A stretch of 64,000 bases of DNA, taken from contig UCHV01000011.1 in assembly GCA_900472395.1 (NCBI GenBank), forward strand, positions 205,806 to 269,805. The letters are read 5' to 3'. The notes beneath the pieces are model-generated. The model worked only from the letters and a program-made list of their open reading frames with translations, searched no databases and was not told the DNA's origin. The position numbers were made by a program, and so were the translations under genes. The first letter of the stretch is position 1. The number at the start of each line of letters is the position of its first letter. This document shows positions 35,642-44,182 of this stretch, one piece after another. This DNA comes from Hyphomicrobiales bacterium. GTDB taxonomy: Bacteria > Pseudomonadota > Alphaproteobacteria > Rhizobiales > Rhizobiaceae.

Positions 35642-36763
35642 ATGGCCGAGTCCACCTCCTTTTCCCGTTTCACACCGCTGATCCAGAGCCTGCCCGCCAC
35701 CGTGCCTTTCGTTGGCCCGGAAGCCATCGAGCGCAATCGCGGCCTGATGGTGCAGGCACGCATCGGCGCCAACGAAAACGGTTTCGGCCCCTCGCCCGCC
35801 GTCATCGCCGCCATGGCCGCCGCCGCCACGGATACGTGGAAATACAATGACCCGGAAAATTTCGAGCTGAAGCAGGCACTGGCCGTGCATCTCGGCATCC
35901 AGTCGAACAATATCGCTATCGGCGAAGGCATCGACGATCTTTTGGGCCTGATCGTGCGCATGGTCATCGAGCCCGGTTTTCCGGTCGTCACTTCCTTCGG
36001 CGCCTATCCCACCTTCAATTTTCACGTCGCGGGATTTGGCGGACGGCTGGTGACGACACCTTATATCGACGACCGCGAGGACCTGAACGGTCTGCTCGAC
36101 CTGGTTCGCCGCGAAAATGCGCCGCTGGTTTATTTCGCCAATCCGGACAACCCGATGGGCAGCTGGCACAAGGCCGACGATATCGTGGCCTTCGCCAAGG
36201 CCCTGCCGGAAACCTGCCTGATGATTCTCGACGAGGCCTATTGCGAAACCGGCCCGGCCGACGCCACGCCTGCCATGTCGGCGCTGATCGACATGCCCAA
36301 CATCTTGCGCACACGCACGTTTTCCAAAGCCTATGGCTTGGCCGGCGCACGTATCGGTTACGCGATCTCGACGCCCGGCACCGCCCAGGCCTTCGACAAG
36401 ATCCGCAACCATTTCGGCATGGCGCGGGTCAGCACGGCTGCGGCGCTCGCGGCGCTGAAGGATCAGGCCTATCTCACCAAGGTCATCGGCGATATCGCCA
36501 CATCGCGTGAGCGCATCGGCCAGATCGCCCGCGATAACGGCCTGCTGCCGCTCGCATCCGCCACCAATTTCGTCGCCGTCGATTGCGGGCGCGATGGGGT
36601 TTACGCCCGCGCCATCGTCGATGGATTGATGGAACACGGCGTCTTCATCCGCATGCCGGGCGTGGCGCCGCTCAACCGCTGCATCCGCATCAGCGCCGGT
36701 ACGGAAAAGGATATGGCATTGCTGGAGGCAGCATTGCCGCAGGTTCTGAAGACGCTGGCGTAA
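35642..36763 (+). CDS. Aminotransferase class I/II, histidinol-phosphate-like
   Basis: A 373-residue PLP enzyme of fold type I, HisC-like. Motifs are RIGANENGFGPSP, KYNDPENFELKQALA, YFANPDNPMGSW, LILDEAY-type strand (MILDEAYCETG) and the PLP lysine in TFSKAYGLAGARIGYAI. The late motif NRCIRISAGTEKDM carries the substrate Arg. It resembles HisC and related aromatic or phenylalanine aminotransferases, but the natural substrate cannot be named because no histidine or aromatic gene is near. Start at ATG 35642; the frame is open to 35606. A terminator follows. Confidence 0.88.
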   Translation: MAESTSFSRFTPLIQSLPATVPFVGPEAIERNRGLMVQARIGANENGFGPSPAVIAAMAAAATDTWKYNDPENFELKQALAVHLGIQSNNIAIGEGIDDLLGLIVRMVIEPGFPVVTSFGAYPTFNFHVAGFGGRLVTTPYIDDREDLNGLLDLVRRENAPLVYFANPDNPMGSWHKADDIVAFAKALPETCLMILDEAYCETGPADATPAMSALIDMPNILRTRTFSKAYGLAGARIGYAISTPGTAQAFDKIRNHFGMARVSTAAALAALKDQAYLTKVIGDIATSRERIGQIARDNGLLPLASATNFVAVDCGRDGVYARAIVDGLMEHGVFIRMPGVAPLNRCIRISAGTEKDMALLEAALPQVLKTLA

Positions 36764-36776
36764 CGCCAGATACAGA

Positions 36777-36814
36777 AAGACCGTGCCGGCCTTGTTCCTG
36801 CCGGTCACGGTCTT
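36777..36814 (+). terminator. Hairpin terminator after aminotransferase gene
   Basis: AAGACCGTGCCGGC (36777-36790) pairs with GCCGGTCACGGTCTT (36800-36814) with one bulged T and a nine-base loop. The outer pairs end in A and T, although no long T-run follows. Confidence 0.6.
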
Positions 36815-36884
36815 GAATGTTTGACGTCAATCGGCTCTTGGCGGCCGTTGGCGACGTCGACGTTTGTTATTCTCTATCGTTGAT

Positions 36885-36952
36885 CGTGAAATGCCGTGCC
36901 CTGCGGCGTTCTTGCGCGTCCCTCATGGCGCGCAAGAACGCCGCAGCATTTC
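36885..36952. repeat. Long perfect hairpin, 18-base arms
   Basis: Arms 36901-36918 and 36929-36946 pair over all 18 positions around the ten-base loop TCCCTCATGG. Outside them GAAATG (36888-36893) and CATTTC (36947-36952) pair again, with an extra CCGTGCC on the left side. It lies 124 bases past the aminotransferase stop and 75 bases beyond the convergent Sel1 gene. No T-run is behind it, so its role is unclear. Confidence 0.7.
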
Positions 36953-37020
36953 CAAGGCAGACACATCGTGCTTTCCAAAAACCTGCAGCGGTTTTCGGGT
37001 CGATGCGCATAACGGGTGCA

Positions 37021-37296
37021 TCAATGCACGGTCATCCAGTCCCGAGCGGCGCGCAGGGCAAGCGCGATCTCGGTCTTGCTCATCTGGTGGGACAGGTCGG
37101 CGCGCAGTTCTGCGGCACGGTCGGAGCCCTTGATGGCGGCAATGTTGAGCCACTTGTGCGCGGCAACCAGATCTACCGGGCAACCCCGGCCGGTCGCATA
37201 CATCAGGCCCATGTCGCAGAAGGTTTCGGCGCGGTCGGCTCCACCCATATGGGCGGCGCCGGCCAGTTCGGTTTCATACATTTCAAAACGTGCCAT
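37021..37296 (-). CDS. Sel1-repeat protein
   Basis: A 91-residue protein with one Sel1/TPR-like repeat: FCDMGLMYATGRGCPVDLVA followed by AHKWLNIAAIKGSDRAAELR. The start is the ATG at 37296, after GAGG, rather than the frame start at 37497, because the upstream part lacks a good site and has an unlikely composition. Sel1 proteins make protein-protein contacts. It is a single gene divergent from the DUF2147 gene with a long non-coding region between. Confidence 0.78.
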   Translation of the reverse strand: MARFEMYETELAGAAHMGGADRAETFCDMGLMYATGRGCPVDLVAAHKWLNIAAIKGSDRAAELRADLSHQMSKTEIALALRAARDWMTVH

Positions 37297-37821
37297 TTGC
37301 CTCAATCCCTGTTGAAGTCGTCGTTGTTGCAGTCCCTGTTTCATCTGCCCTCGTGGGGCCCCGACGATCACCGTTCGAGCGGCTTTTCGATCTCTCGGGC
37401 GGCAGGTTTTCCCTGCTCGTTTGATGAAGCCAATATGCCTGCAGGAATTCAAAATTCGCCTAAAATCCATGATTAATTCGATGCAAACAAAGTCCAAACG
37501 CTTGGTAAACTTGGTTTTTTGTTAAACATCGCATTGCCTGCCAGACAGGCGATTCCTCTCAAAATTTACGAAAATTTCACTCGGTAAAATTGACTCTTCA
37601 TTCACCAAGGATTCCGTTGCGAAATGCGCCCCTTGTGGAAAACAACCCAGATCGACCGCGTTCCCGAGAGCGGTTTCGCCTCAAGAAACCCGTTGATCCT
37701 CACAGTTTACCTTTACGTACGCGTAAGCTAAATTGCCCGGGCTTGCGGTTCATCAATCGCCGGCAGGGAGGAACATGCCGCTTGCAGCCATCGCTTGCGC
37801 GGCCTTGAGGAGGAGATTTGA
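37297..37821. other. Intergenic region between Sel1 and DUF2147 genes
   Basis: About 525 bases with lower GC, including runs like TTTGTTAAACATC (near 37517) and AAATTTACGAAAATTTC (near 37562). A short dyad TTACG-TACG-CGTAA is at 37713-37726, about 100 bases before the DUF2147 start. A plus-strand frame at 37590-37808 has no ribosome binding site and an Arg-rich shadow composition, so I do not call a gene. Confidence 0.5.
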
Positions 37822-38157
37822 ATGAAACGTTTCGTGTTTTTCGCCGCGGTTATGCTCGGCGCATCCGGTGCTCTTGCCGCCGAACCTATCGAGGGCAACT
37901 GGAAGACGGCAAGCGGCGAGACCGCGCAGATAGCCAAATGCGGCGGCGCATTCTGTGTAACGCTGAAGACGGGCAAACACGCCGGTAAGCAAATCGGCAA
38001 GATGGACGGCAAGGGCGAGGCTTATAGCGGTGAGATCACCGACCCGGCGAATGACAAGACCTATAGCGGCTCCGGCTCCGTCACCGGCAACTCGCTCAAG
38101 ATGAAAGGCTGCGTGATGAAAATCCTCTGCAAGACGCAGACCTGGTCTCGCATCTGA
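37822..38157 (+). CDS. DUF2147 periplasmic protein
   Basis: A 111-residue secreted protein: signal peptide MKRFVFFAAVMLGASGALAA, then the DUF2147 core EGNWKTASGETAQIAKCG, KTGKHAGKQIGKM and YSGSGSVTGNSLKMKGCVMK, ending CKTQTWSRI. This is a short version of the lipocalin-like family. Two Cys pairs may form disulfides. The GAGGAGA site precedes the start. No precise role is known. A hairpin at 38171-38196 follows. Confidence 0.82.
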   Translation: MKRFVFFAAVMLGASGALAAEPIEGNWKTASGETAQIAKCGGAFCVTLKTGKHAGKQIGKMDGKGEAYSGEITDPANDKTYSGSGSVTGNSLKMKGCVMKILCKTQTWSRI

Positions 38158-38170
38158 GATTACAGTGCGT

Positions 38171-38196
38171 GCAGACGCTGTGGAGGCGGCGTCTGC
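38171..38196 (+). terminator. Possible terminator of DUF2147 gene
   Basis: GCAGACGC (38171-38178) and GCGTCTGC (38189-38196) pair over eight bases around a ten-base loop, starting 13 bases after the stop. No T-run follows. Confidence 0.4.
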
Positions 38197-38302
38197 CTGG
38201 TGCCCGTTAATGCTCCTGAACGCCGGATGAACCAGCATCTCAGAGAGCGTTCAGCCTGATGGCGACACTATGGCCCCATAGCGCCAAACAAGGGGTGACA
38301 AG

Positions 38303-38464
38303 ATGACCATCATCGCAAGACGCATGACGATACTGGCTTTCATCATGGCCATTTTTGCCTTGTCCTTCTCGGCACTCGTCAGCAATTACGGCAAGGGTTC
38401 GATCTCGCGCCTCAACGCGCAGGCGCTCTGCACGCAGCAATATGGCTGCACGGTTTCGCTTTAA
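38303..38464 (+). CDS. Very small membrane or secreted protein (53 aa)
   Basis: A 53-residue frame from ATG 38303, after AAGGGGTGACAAG, to TAA at 38462-38464. It reads MTIIARRMTILAFIMAIFAL, then SFSALVSNYGKGSI and ends LCTQQYGCTVSL. It has one hydrophobic segment that could be a signal peptide or anchor and two Cys near the end. The good ribosome binding site and codon use support it. Its last four bases overlap the stop of the next gene on the other strand. No family is recognised. Confidence 0.55.
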   Translation: MTIIARRMTILAFIMAIFALSFSALVSNYGKGSISRLNAQALCTQQYGCTVSL

Positions 38465-38784
38465 GCGCGATCGGCAACGTAAACGATACTGCCGCCATCT
38501 TCGACGTGATCGACGGCGACAACGTCTTCGGCGCGGATCGTCCGGTTGTGCAACGCCTTGGTCAGCGCAGCGTCATCGGCGATTTCCTTTTGCGCCGCCG
38601 CCATTTCCTCGGGCGTCTGGTCTGGAAAACGCGGCAGTTGCGGGTCCGCCACCGACGATAGAGATACATGCACAACGGTCACACCGTCATCCATGGGAGC
38701 AGCGCCCAGCGGCGACAATGCCTCGGCGGCGGCAGGTGCTGCAGGCGCGAGAGCAGCCATGGAAACGGAGGATACGAATTTCAT
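38461..38784 (-). CDS. Small secreted protein, unknown function
   Basis: A 107-residue protein with an Ala-rich leader (MKFVSSVSMAALAPAAPAAA) and a compact acidic mature part: VTVVHVSLSSVADPQLPRFP, then DQTPEEMAAAQKEIADDAAL and AVDHVEDGGSIVYVADRA at the end. No domain is recognised. The start follows AGGAAGGAAC. It is convergent with the 53-residue gene and their stops overlap. Confidence 0.6.
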   Translation of the reverse strand: MKFVSSVSMAALAPAAPAAAEALSPLGAAPMDDGVTVVHVSLSSVADPQLPRFPDQTPEEMAAAQKEIADDAALTKALHNRTIRAEDVVAVDHVEDGGSIVYVADRA

Positions 38785-39017
38785 GACGATGTTCCTTCCT
38801 GTTGCACGACAAAGGTCGTCGCGGTGCTGCAGATCGAACAGCCGGAACGCTCACCTGTTCCCCTTGTGATTGCCGGAAGTATCGCAATGACGCGGACTTG
38901 ATGTTCCATCACTTCAGCGGCACAGCGCCGAAGCGGATAAAATCCGATGTCGCGGTCTGTCACAAACCATGAGCAAGGTGTCTTTCGCTTGTGATGCGCC
39001 ACGTATTATAGTGCTGC

Positions 39018-40517
39018 ATGAACAATCGGATAAAGATACTCCTGCCCATGACCTGCATTTCCCCAGCTGCTGCCGAACGGCAGGTTTTCGACGATGCCGA
39101 AAAGGCGGTCGATGCACTCATCGCCCTTTACGAACGCAATACGGCCTTCCTCATCGATGCCTTTCAGGCACTCGCCAAAGGCGCCGCCGTCGAAGGGCGT
39201 TACAGGGCCTGTTACCCGCAAGTCAGCATCGAGACGACCAGCTTCGGTCATGCCGATTCGCGTTTATCCTACGGACACGTGTCGTCGCCCGGCGTCTACA
39301 CGACCACGATCACCCGTCCGAAACTGTTTCGCCGTTATCTGATCGAGCAGCTCGAGCTTCTGATGCGCAACCACCATGTGCCGGTGATCGTGTCGGAATC
39401 GACGACACCGATCCCGCTGCATTTCGCCTTCGGCGAAGGCGCGCATGTGGAAGCATCCAGCAATAGCGCGCTGGCGGATCACCCGCTGCGCGATCTCTTC
39501 GATACGCCGGATCTCAACAATACCGACGACCTCATTGCCAATGGCGAATACGAAGCACGGCCGGGCGAACCGGCACCGCTTGCTCCGTTCACCGCCCAGC
39601 GCATCGATTATTCGCTGGCGCGCCTCGCTCATTACACCGCGACCGGCGCCGATCATTTCCAGAACTTCGTGCTGTTCACCAACTACCAGTTCTATATCGA
39701 CGAGTTCACCGCCTGGGCTCGCCAGATGATGGCGGATGGCGGCGAGGGTTACACAGCCTTTGTCGAGCCTGGTAACATCATCACGCCGGCGGGTGCCGCT
39801 TCCGCGCCCGAAGCCGTGGGACGCCTGCCGCAAATGCCGGCATATCATCTCAAGAAGGACGATCACTCCGGCATTACGCTGGTCAATATCGGTGTCGGCC
39901 CTTCCAACGCCAAAACGATCACCGATCATATCGCCGTGCTGCGCCCGCATGCCTGGCTGATGGTCGGTCACTGCGCGGGCCTGCGCAACAGTCAGCGTCT
40001 GGGCGATTATGTTCTGGCGCATGCCTATATGCGGGAAGATCACGTGCTGGACGATGACCTGCCGGTCTGGGTGCCGATCCCGGCGCTTGCGGAAGTGCAG
40101 CAGGCGCTGGAAGGCGCGGTGGAGGAAATCACCGGCTTTGAAGGCTTCGAGTTGAAGCGCATCATGCGCACAGGCACGGTCGCCACGATCGACAACCGCA
40201 ACTGGGAGCTTCGCGATCAGGCCGGTCCGGTCAAGCGCCTGAGCCAAGCCCGCGCCATCGCGCTCGACATGGAATCGGCGACGATCGCCGCCAACGGTTT
40301 CCGCTTCCGCGTCCCCTATGGCACGCTGCTGTGCGTTTCCGACAAACCGCTGCACGGTGAACTGAAATTGCCGGGCATGGCCACGGCCTTCTACAAGACG
40401 CAGGTCAGCCAGCATCTGAAGATCGGGATTCGCGCCGTGCAGAAACTGGCGGAAATGCCCACCGAAACGCTGCATTCCCGCAAGCTGAGAAGCTTCTACG
40501 AGACTGCGTTCCAGTAA
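39018..40517 (+). CDS. amn: AMP nucleosidase
   Basis: A 499-residue enzyme that splits AMP to adenine and ribose 5-phosphate. The N-terminal domain has ALIALYERNTAFLIDAFQAL and ACYPQVSIETTSFGHADSRL. The nucleoside phosphorylase-like catalytic domain has VNIGVGPSNAKTITDHIAVL, LMVGHCAGLRNSQRLGDYVL, AIALDMESATIAANGFRFR with the catalytic acid, and CVSDKPLHGELKLPGMA. It is the full-length form. The first ATG at 39018 is used; another is at 39048 and neither has a good ribosome binding site. A hairpin separates it from the convergent flippase-like gene. Confidence 0.93.
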   Translation: MNNRIKILLPMTCISPAAAERQVFDDAEKAVDALIALYERNTAFLIDAFQALAKGAAVEGRYRACYPQVSIETTSFGHADSRLSYGHVSSPGVYTTTITRPKLFRRYLIEQLELLMRNHHVPVIVSESTTPIPLHFAFGEGAHVEASSNSALADHPLRDLFDTPDLNNTDDLIANGEYEARPGEPAPLAPFTAQRIDYSLARLAHYTATGADHFQNFVLFTNYQFYIDEFTAWARQMMADGGEGYTAFVEPGNIITPAGAASAPEAVGRLPQMPAYHLKKDDHSGITLVNIGVGPSNAKTITDHIAVLRPHAWLMVGHCAGLRNSQRLGDYVLAHAYMREDHVLDDDLPVWVPIPALAEVQQALEGAVEEITGFEGFELKRIMRTGTVATIDNRNWELRDQAGPVKRLSQARAIALDMESATIAANGFRFRVPYGTLLCVSDKPLHGELKLPGMATAFYKTQVSQHLKIGIRAVQKLAEMPTETLHSRKLRSFYETAFQ

Positions 40518-40528
40518 GTTTGGTGCGA

Positions 40529-40548
40529 TCTGCGCGGCTTCGCGCAGA
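40529..40548. terminator. Bidirectional hairpin between amn and flippase-like gene
   Basis: TCTGCGCG (40529-40536) and CGCGCAGA (40541-40548) with loop GCTT. It sits in the 33-base gap between the convergent stops. Confidence 0.55.
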
Positions 40549-40550
40549 AC

Positions 40551-41525
40551 CTAGCTTCGTCGCTGCCGGGCAAACGGCAGCGACAGGATCGTTCCTATGA
40601 GTGACGACACGACGACCAGAAGATGGGCGTTGACGGCCGCCTGCCCGAGCGCTTCCAATGCCGAAGCCTCGGTCGAAGCCCCGAAGGCGATGGCTCCAGC
40701 GGTAATACCGGCCGGATAGGTGCCGACACCCGCCGGCGCATGTAGCGGCAGCACAGAGGACAGCTCGCCACCCAGGCCGCCGCCAAATGCCGCACCAAGC
40801 CCGGGATTGCAAAGCAGAACCAGAACCCAGGCCAGCACCGCCACCTTGACGAACCAGTTGATAAGCGTTGCGCACCAGGCGCGGGCGAAGGCCGCGGTAT
40901 CGCCCGGCAGGCCGGCGGCGGCTTCCTCGACCATCCGCCGTACCTTGACGCCCCCTGCTCCGGTCGGCAGTATGGCTGTCGCAAATTGAATCATCCGGCG
41001 CCGCAACAAAAAAGCGACCGCAGGTAAGGACAGAAAGACAAGCAAGGCCAGCCATAACCAGACATGGCGTACTTCCAGGGCTTTGCCGATAGCAGCCGTC
41101 GCAAGCAGTGCATGCAGATCCAGCAGTCGCATAACCAGTAATGCCGATGTGGAACGAGCAATTGGAACGCCGAATTCGCGGCGCATCAGCAGGGGAAAGC
41201 TCGCCTCTCCCGTTCGCAGCGGCATCATGACGTTCAGCAGATTGTGCATTTGAACCAGCCGCAGCAATCGTCCGAAACTGCCTTTCGTTTCGGACGGAAA
41301 ATAGTCGTAGATACGCCAGGTACGCAGCACATACGTGGCCAGAAGCATTGCGATTGCCAGCATTGCCACCGGCCATCCCGCCTGTTTCCAGCGTTCAAGT
41401 ACCTTGCCCCAGTTCCAGAACCATTGGATGAACAGTGCATAGGCAATAACGATGAAAAGCGTTGCGAGCCACATGACATTGCGAATGATCCAGCCAGACC
41501 GGCTGGAAATGGGGCCATTCTTCAA
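40551..41525 (-). CDS. Lysylphosphatidylglycerol synthase-TM/UPF0104 flippase-like protein
   Basis: A 324-residue membrane protein with about seven to eight hydrophobic segments. It carries the UPF0104 pattern: MPLRTGEASFPLLMRREFGV near residues 100-120 (G-E-x-S-F-P), and LPLHAPAGVGTYPAGITAGA near 260. It starts at TTG 41525 with GGGAG upstream; a 12-base palindrome GGAGAATTCTCC (41528-41539) covers that region. Relatives move lipids or lipid-linked sugars. It is divergent from two glycosyltransferase genes, which fits a common pathway. Confidence 0.8.
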   Translation of the reverse strand: MKNGPISSRSGWIIRNVMWLATLFIVIAYALFIQWFWNWGKVLERWKQAGWPVAMLAIAMLLATYVLRTWRIYDYFPSETKGSFGRLLRLVQMHNLLNVMMPLRTGEASFPLLMRREFGVPIARSTSALLVMRLLDLHALLATAAIGKALEVRHVWLWLALLVFLSLPAVAFLLRRRMIQFATAILPTGAGGVKVRRMVEEAAAGLPGDTAAFARAWCATLINWFVKVAVLAWVLVLLCNPGLGAAFGGGLGGELSSVLPLHAPAGVGTYPAGITAGAIAFGASTEASALEALGQAAVNAHLLVVVSSLIGTILSLPFARQRRS

Positions 41526-41630
41526 TTGGAGAATTCTCCCTCACAACCACTTTCGAATTGCATGAACCGGCCGGATCGGTGCCGACCATACCGTGAAAAA
41601 TAGTGCCTGACGAGCTTTTGGGAGGAAGAC

Positions 41631-42653
41631 GTGATGGCGACGACGCTGGAACCCATTCGCCAACGCAACAGCTCAATCAGGCCTGTCGAACTTTCGCTGG
41701 TTGTGCCGATTTTCAACGAGGAAGAGAGTATCGGCCCGCTGATTTCGCGGGTGCGCGAAGCAATGGCCGCCTACCAGCAACCTTGGGAACTCATTCTCGT
41801 CGACGACGGCTCGACCGATTCGACCTTGGCAAGCGCGCGGCTGTTTGTCGGCGCGCGCGATCTCAATCTCAAGATCGTCGCCCTGCAGCGCAATTTCGGC
41901 CAGACTGCGGCCATGCAGGCCGGCATTCGTGAGGCCGCCGGTCGTTTGATCGCAACGCTCGACGGCGACCTGCAGAACGACCCCAAGGATATTCCGCAGA
42001 TGGTGGCCGAACTCGAACGTCGTGAACTCGACCTTCTGGTCGGCTGGCGCAGAAATCGTCAGGACGGTCTGGTCCTTCGAAAAATTCCTTCGTGGATCGC
42101 CAATCGGCTGATTGGCCGCATTACCGGCGTACGCCTGCACGATTACGGCTGTTCTTTGAAAATCTATCGCGGCTCGATCATCAAGCAGGTTCAGTTGATG
42201 GGCGAGATGCACCGTTTCATTCCGGCGTGGGTGGCGGGCGTCGTTCCGAGTTCTCGCATCGGCGAAATGCCGGTAACCCACCATGCCCGCGCCCACGGCG
42301 CTTCGAAATACGGCATTTCCCGCACCTTTCGCGTGATCCTCGACCTTTTGTCGGTGATGTTCTTCATGCGCTTCAAGGCGCGTCCGGGCCATTTCTTCGG
42401 CTCGCTCGGCCTTGGTCTCGGTGCCATTTCGGCAATCATCCTCATTTATCTCGGCTTCGATAAATTCATTCTCGGCAACGATATCGGCACACGTCCGCTG
42501 TTCCTCATCGGTGTCATGCTGTTTTTGTCTTCCGTGCAGATGATAACCACCGGCATCCTCGCCGAGATGATGGCGCGGGTTTATTATCGCGACGAAAGCA
42601 CGCTCAGTTACATTGTCAGGGAAGTGTATGGCAGCGACCAGCTTAACGGCTAA
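41631..42653 (+). CDS. GT2 glycosyltransferase (DPM1/GtrB-like, polyprenyl phosphate sugar synthase)
   Basis: A 340-residue enzyme. The GT-A domain has LVVPIFNEEESIGPLISRVR, LILVDDGSTDSTL, the DGDLQNDP metal motif and KIYRGSIIKQVQLMGEMHRF. Two C-terminal membrane helices (FFGSLGLGLGAISAIILIYL and LFLIGVMLFLSSVQMITTG) tie it to the membrane. It is the type that makes polyprenyl-phosphate sugars used by GT-C enzymes, and its partner gene overlaps its 3' end by 26 bases. Rhizobial relatives such as RgtE make dodecaprenyl-phosphate galacturonic acid, which is one possible role. Confidence 0.9.
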   Translation: MMATTLEPIRQRNSSIRPVELSLVVPIFNEEESIGPLISRVREAMAAYQQPWELILVDDGSTDSTLASARLFVGARDLNLKIVALQRNFGQTAAMQAGIREAAGRLIATLDGDLQNDPKDIPQMVAELERRELDLLVGWRRNRQDGLVLRKIPSWIANRLIGRITGVRLHDYGCSLKIYRGSIIKQVQLMGEMHRFIPAWVAGVVPSSRIGEMPVTHHARAHGASKYGISRTFRVILDLLSVMFFMRFKARPGHFFGSLGLGLGAISAIILIYLGFDKFILGNDIGTRPLFLIGVMLFLSSVQMITTGILAEMMARVYYRDESTLSYIVREVYGSDQLNG

Positions 42654-44160
42654 ACCTGCGTCGGTTCTCACAAGATCGCAGGCGATACTGTGGCTGATCC
42701 TCGGTTATTTCGTTCTGTCGGTGATCCTTCGCCTGCTGCGTTCGGACGCATTGCAGGCCGATGAAGCGGAACAGATTTTCCAGTCGCAATATCTGCTGTT
42801 GGGCTACGGCCGTCAGCCACCCTTCTACAACTGGCTGCAAATCGGCGTATTCGAACTTCTTGGCCCATCCATTCTCGGCCTGTCGCTGCTCAAGAACCTG
42901 ATCCTGGCCCTCACCTGCATCGTTTTCGGGCTTTCTGCCCGTTTGGTGATAAAGGATCGCGATATGGCGGCCGCCGCCATGCTGGGCGTGCTGACCATGC
43001 CGGCGACAATCGTGATGGTACAGCGCGATCTCACCCACGCAGTTGCCCTTTTCTGTTTCGTCGCGCTGTTCGTGCTGGCGCTCTTTCGCACGCTGACAAG
43101 GCCGAGCCTTTTCGCCTATCTGGCCACCGGCCTGATCGTCGGCCTGGGGATCATCACCAAATACAATTTCATCATCCTGCCCATCGCGGCCATCATCGCG
43201 GCGGCAGCGGATGCGGATTTTCGCAAACGTATCCTTGACTGGCGGCTGATACCGGCGCTGTTCGTCGCCGGCCTTGTCTGTCTGCCGCATATGCTTTGGG
43301 TGCTGAACAATCTCGATGTCGCGACTTCCGGCACGATCTCCGCCATGCGTGAAGATGGTTCGGGCCATGCCCTGTTTGACCGTATCGAGGGCCTGCTCTC
43401 GATCGTCATTTCGGCGCTCGAAGGCACCATTCCGACCCTGATCTTCTTTGCAATCGCCTTTCCCGGCAAGCTTCGCACCGCATGGCAGGCAGAAAGCCGC
43501 TGGACACGACTGGTTGGATTAACGCTTCTCACCTGCCTCGCCATTGTTGCCGTCATCGCGCTCGGTTTCGGTGCCAGCAGCATTCGACAGAAATGGCTGG
43601 CGCCCTTCCTCATGCTGTTTCCGCTCTATCTTTGCCTGAAACTCGACGCCGCAGGCATCGCAGCCCGCATAGGCCTGAAACGCCTGACGGTCGCGGTCCT
43701 GAGTGTCGCCGTGCTGTTCATCGCCTACCTGTACCTTGCCAATGCGCTTGGTCCCCAATTCGGCAAGCAGGGAAAGGAAACCGTGCCCTACCGCACTTTC
43801 GTAGAGCGGCTATTGGCAGACAATGGCAATGATCGGCCGGCCGTCATCGTCACCGACAACACGGCTCTTGGAAGTACCGCGCGCATACTGGCGCCGCAGG
43901 CACTGCTGCGGCTGCCGCGTGATGACGAACTCAGAAAAGATGCAGCACCCGTTTCTCCGGCCGGCAACACGATGGCGATCTGGATGGCCGAAGAGACGCA
44001 TCCCGACGCTCGATCCGTGCCGCCGGAAGTGTCGGATATTCTCCGCCGAAGCGGCACGGCAACGGATCGCGCTGAAGTCAGGACGATGAGCGTACCTTAC
44101 CAGTTCTCCAACGGCGCTCGTTCCGCGGAATTCGGCTATATGTGGTTGCCGGCTCGGTAA
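42628..44160 (+). CDS. GT-C glycosyltransferase (ArnT/RgtABC-like, PMT family)
   Basis: A 510-residue integral-membrane enzyme with about eleven hydrophobic segments. The first outer loop has RSDALQADEAEQIFQSQYLL, with the ADEAE acidic pair typical of GT-C enzymes of the ArnT/PMT group, then GYGRQPPFYNWLQIG. A periplasmic domain of about 110 residues at the C-terminus ends SNGARSAEFGYMWLPAR. It probably transfers a sugar from the polyprenyl phosphate made by the overlapping GT2 to lipid A, core or another envelope acceptor. ATG 42628 lies inside the GT2 3' end. Confidence 0.87.
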   Translation: MAATSLTAKPASVLTRSQAILWLILGYFVLSVILRLLRSDALQADEAEQIFQSQYLLLGYGRQPPFYNWLQIGVFELLGPSILGLSLLKNLILALTCIVFGLSARLVIKDRDMAAAAMLGVLTMPATIVMVQRDLTHAVALFCFVALFVLALFRTLTRPSLFAYLATGLIVGLGIITKYNFIILPIAAIIAAAADADFRKRILDWRLIPALFVAGLVCLPHMLWVLNNLDVATSGTISAMREDGSGHALFDRIEGLLSIVISALEGTIPTLIFFAIAFPGKLRTAWQAESRWTRLVGLTLLTCLAIVAVIALGFGASSIRQKWLAPFLMLFPLYLCLKLDAAGIAARIGLKRLTVAVLSVAVLFIAYLYLANALGPQFGKQGKETVPYRTFVERLLADNGNDRPAVIVTDNTALGSTARILAPQALLRLPRDDELRKDAAPVSPAGNTMAIWMAEETHPDARSVPPEVSDILRRSGTATDRAEVRTMSVPYQFSNGARSAEFGYMWLPAR

Positions 44161-44182
44161 CTTTCCCCCAGCCGGCCCCTCC

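Noticed and set aside
37590..37808. 72-codon plus frame between Sel1 and DUF2147
   Set aside because: No ribosome binding site, Arg/Pro-rich shadow composition and no conserved look.
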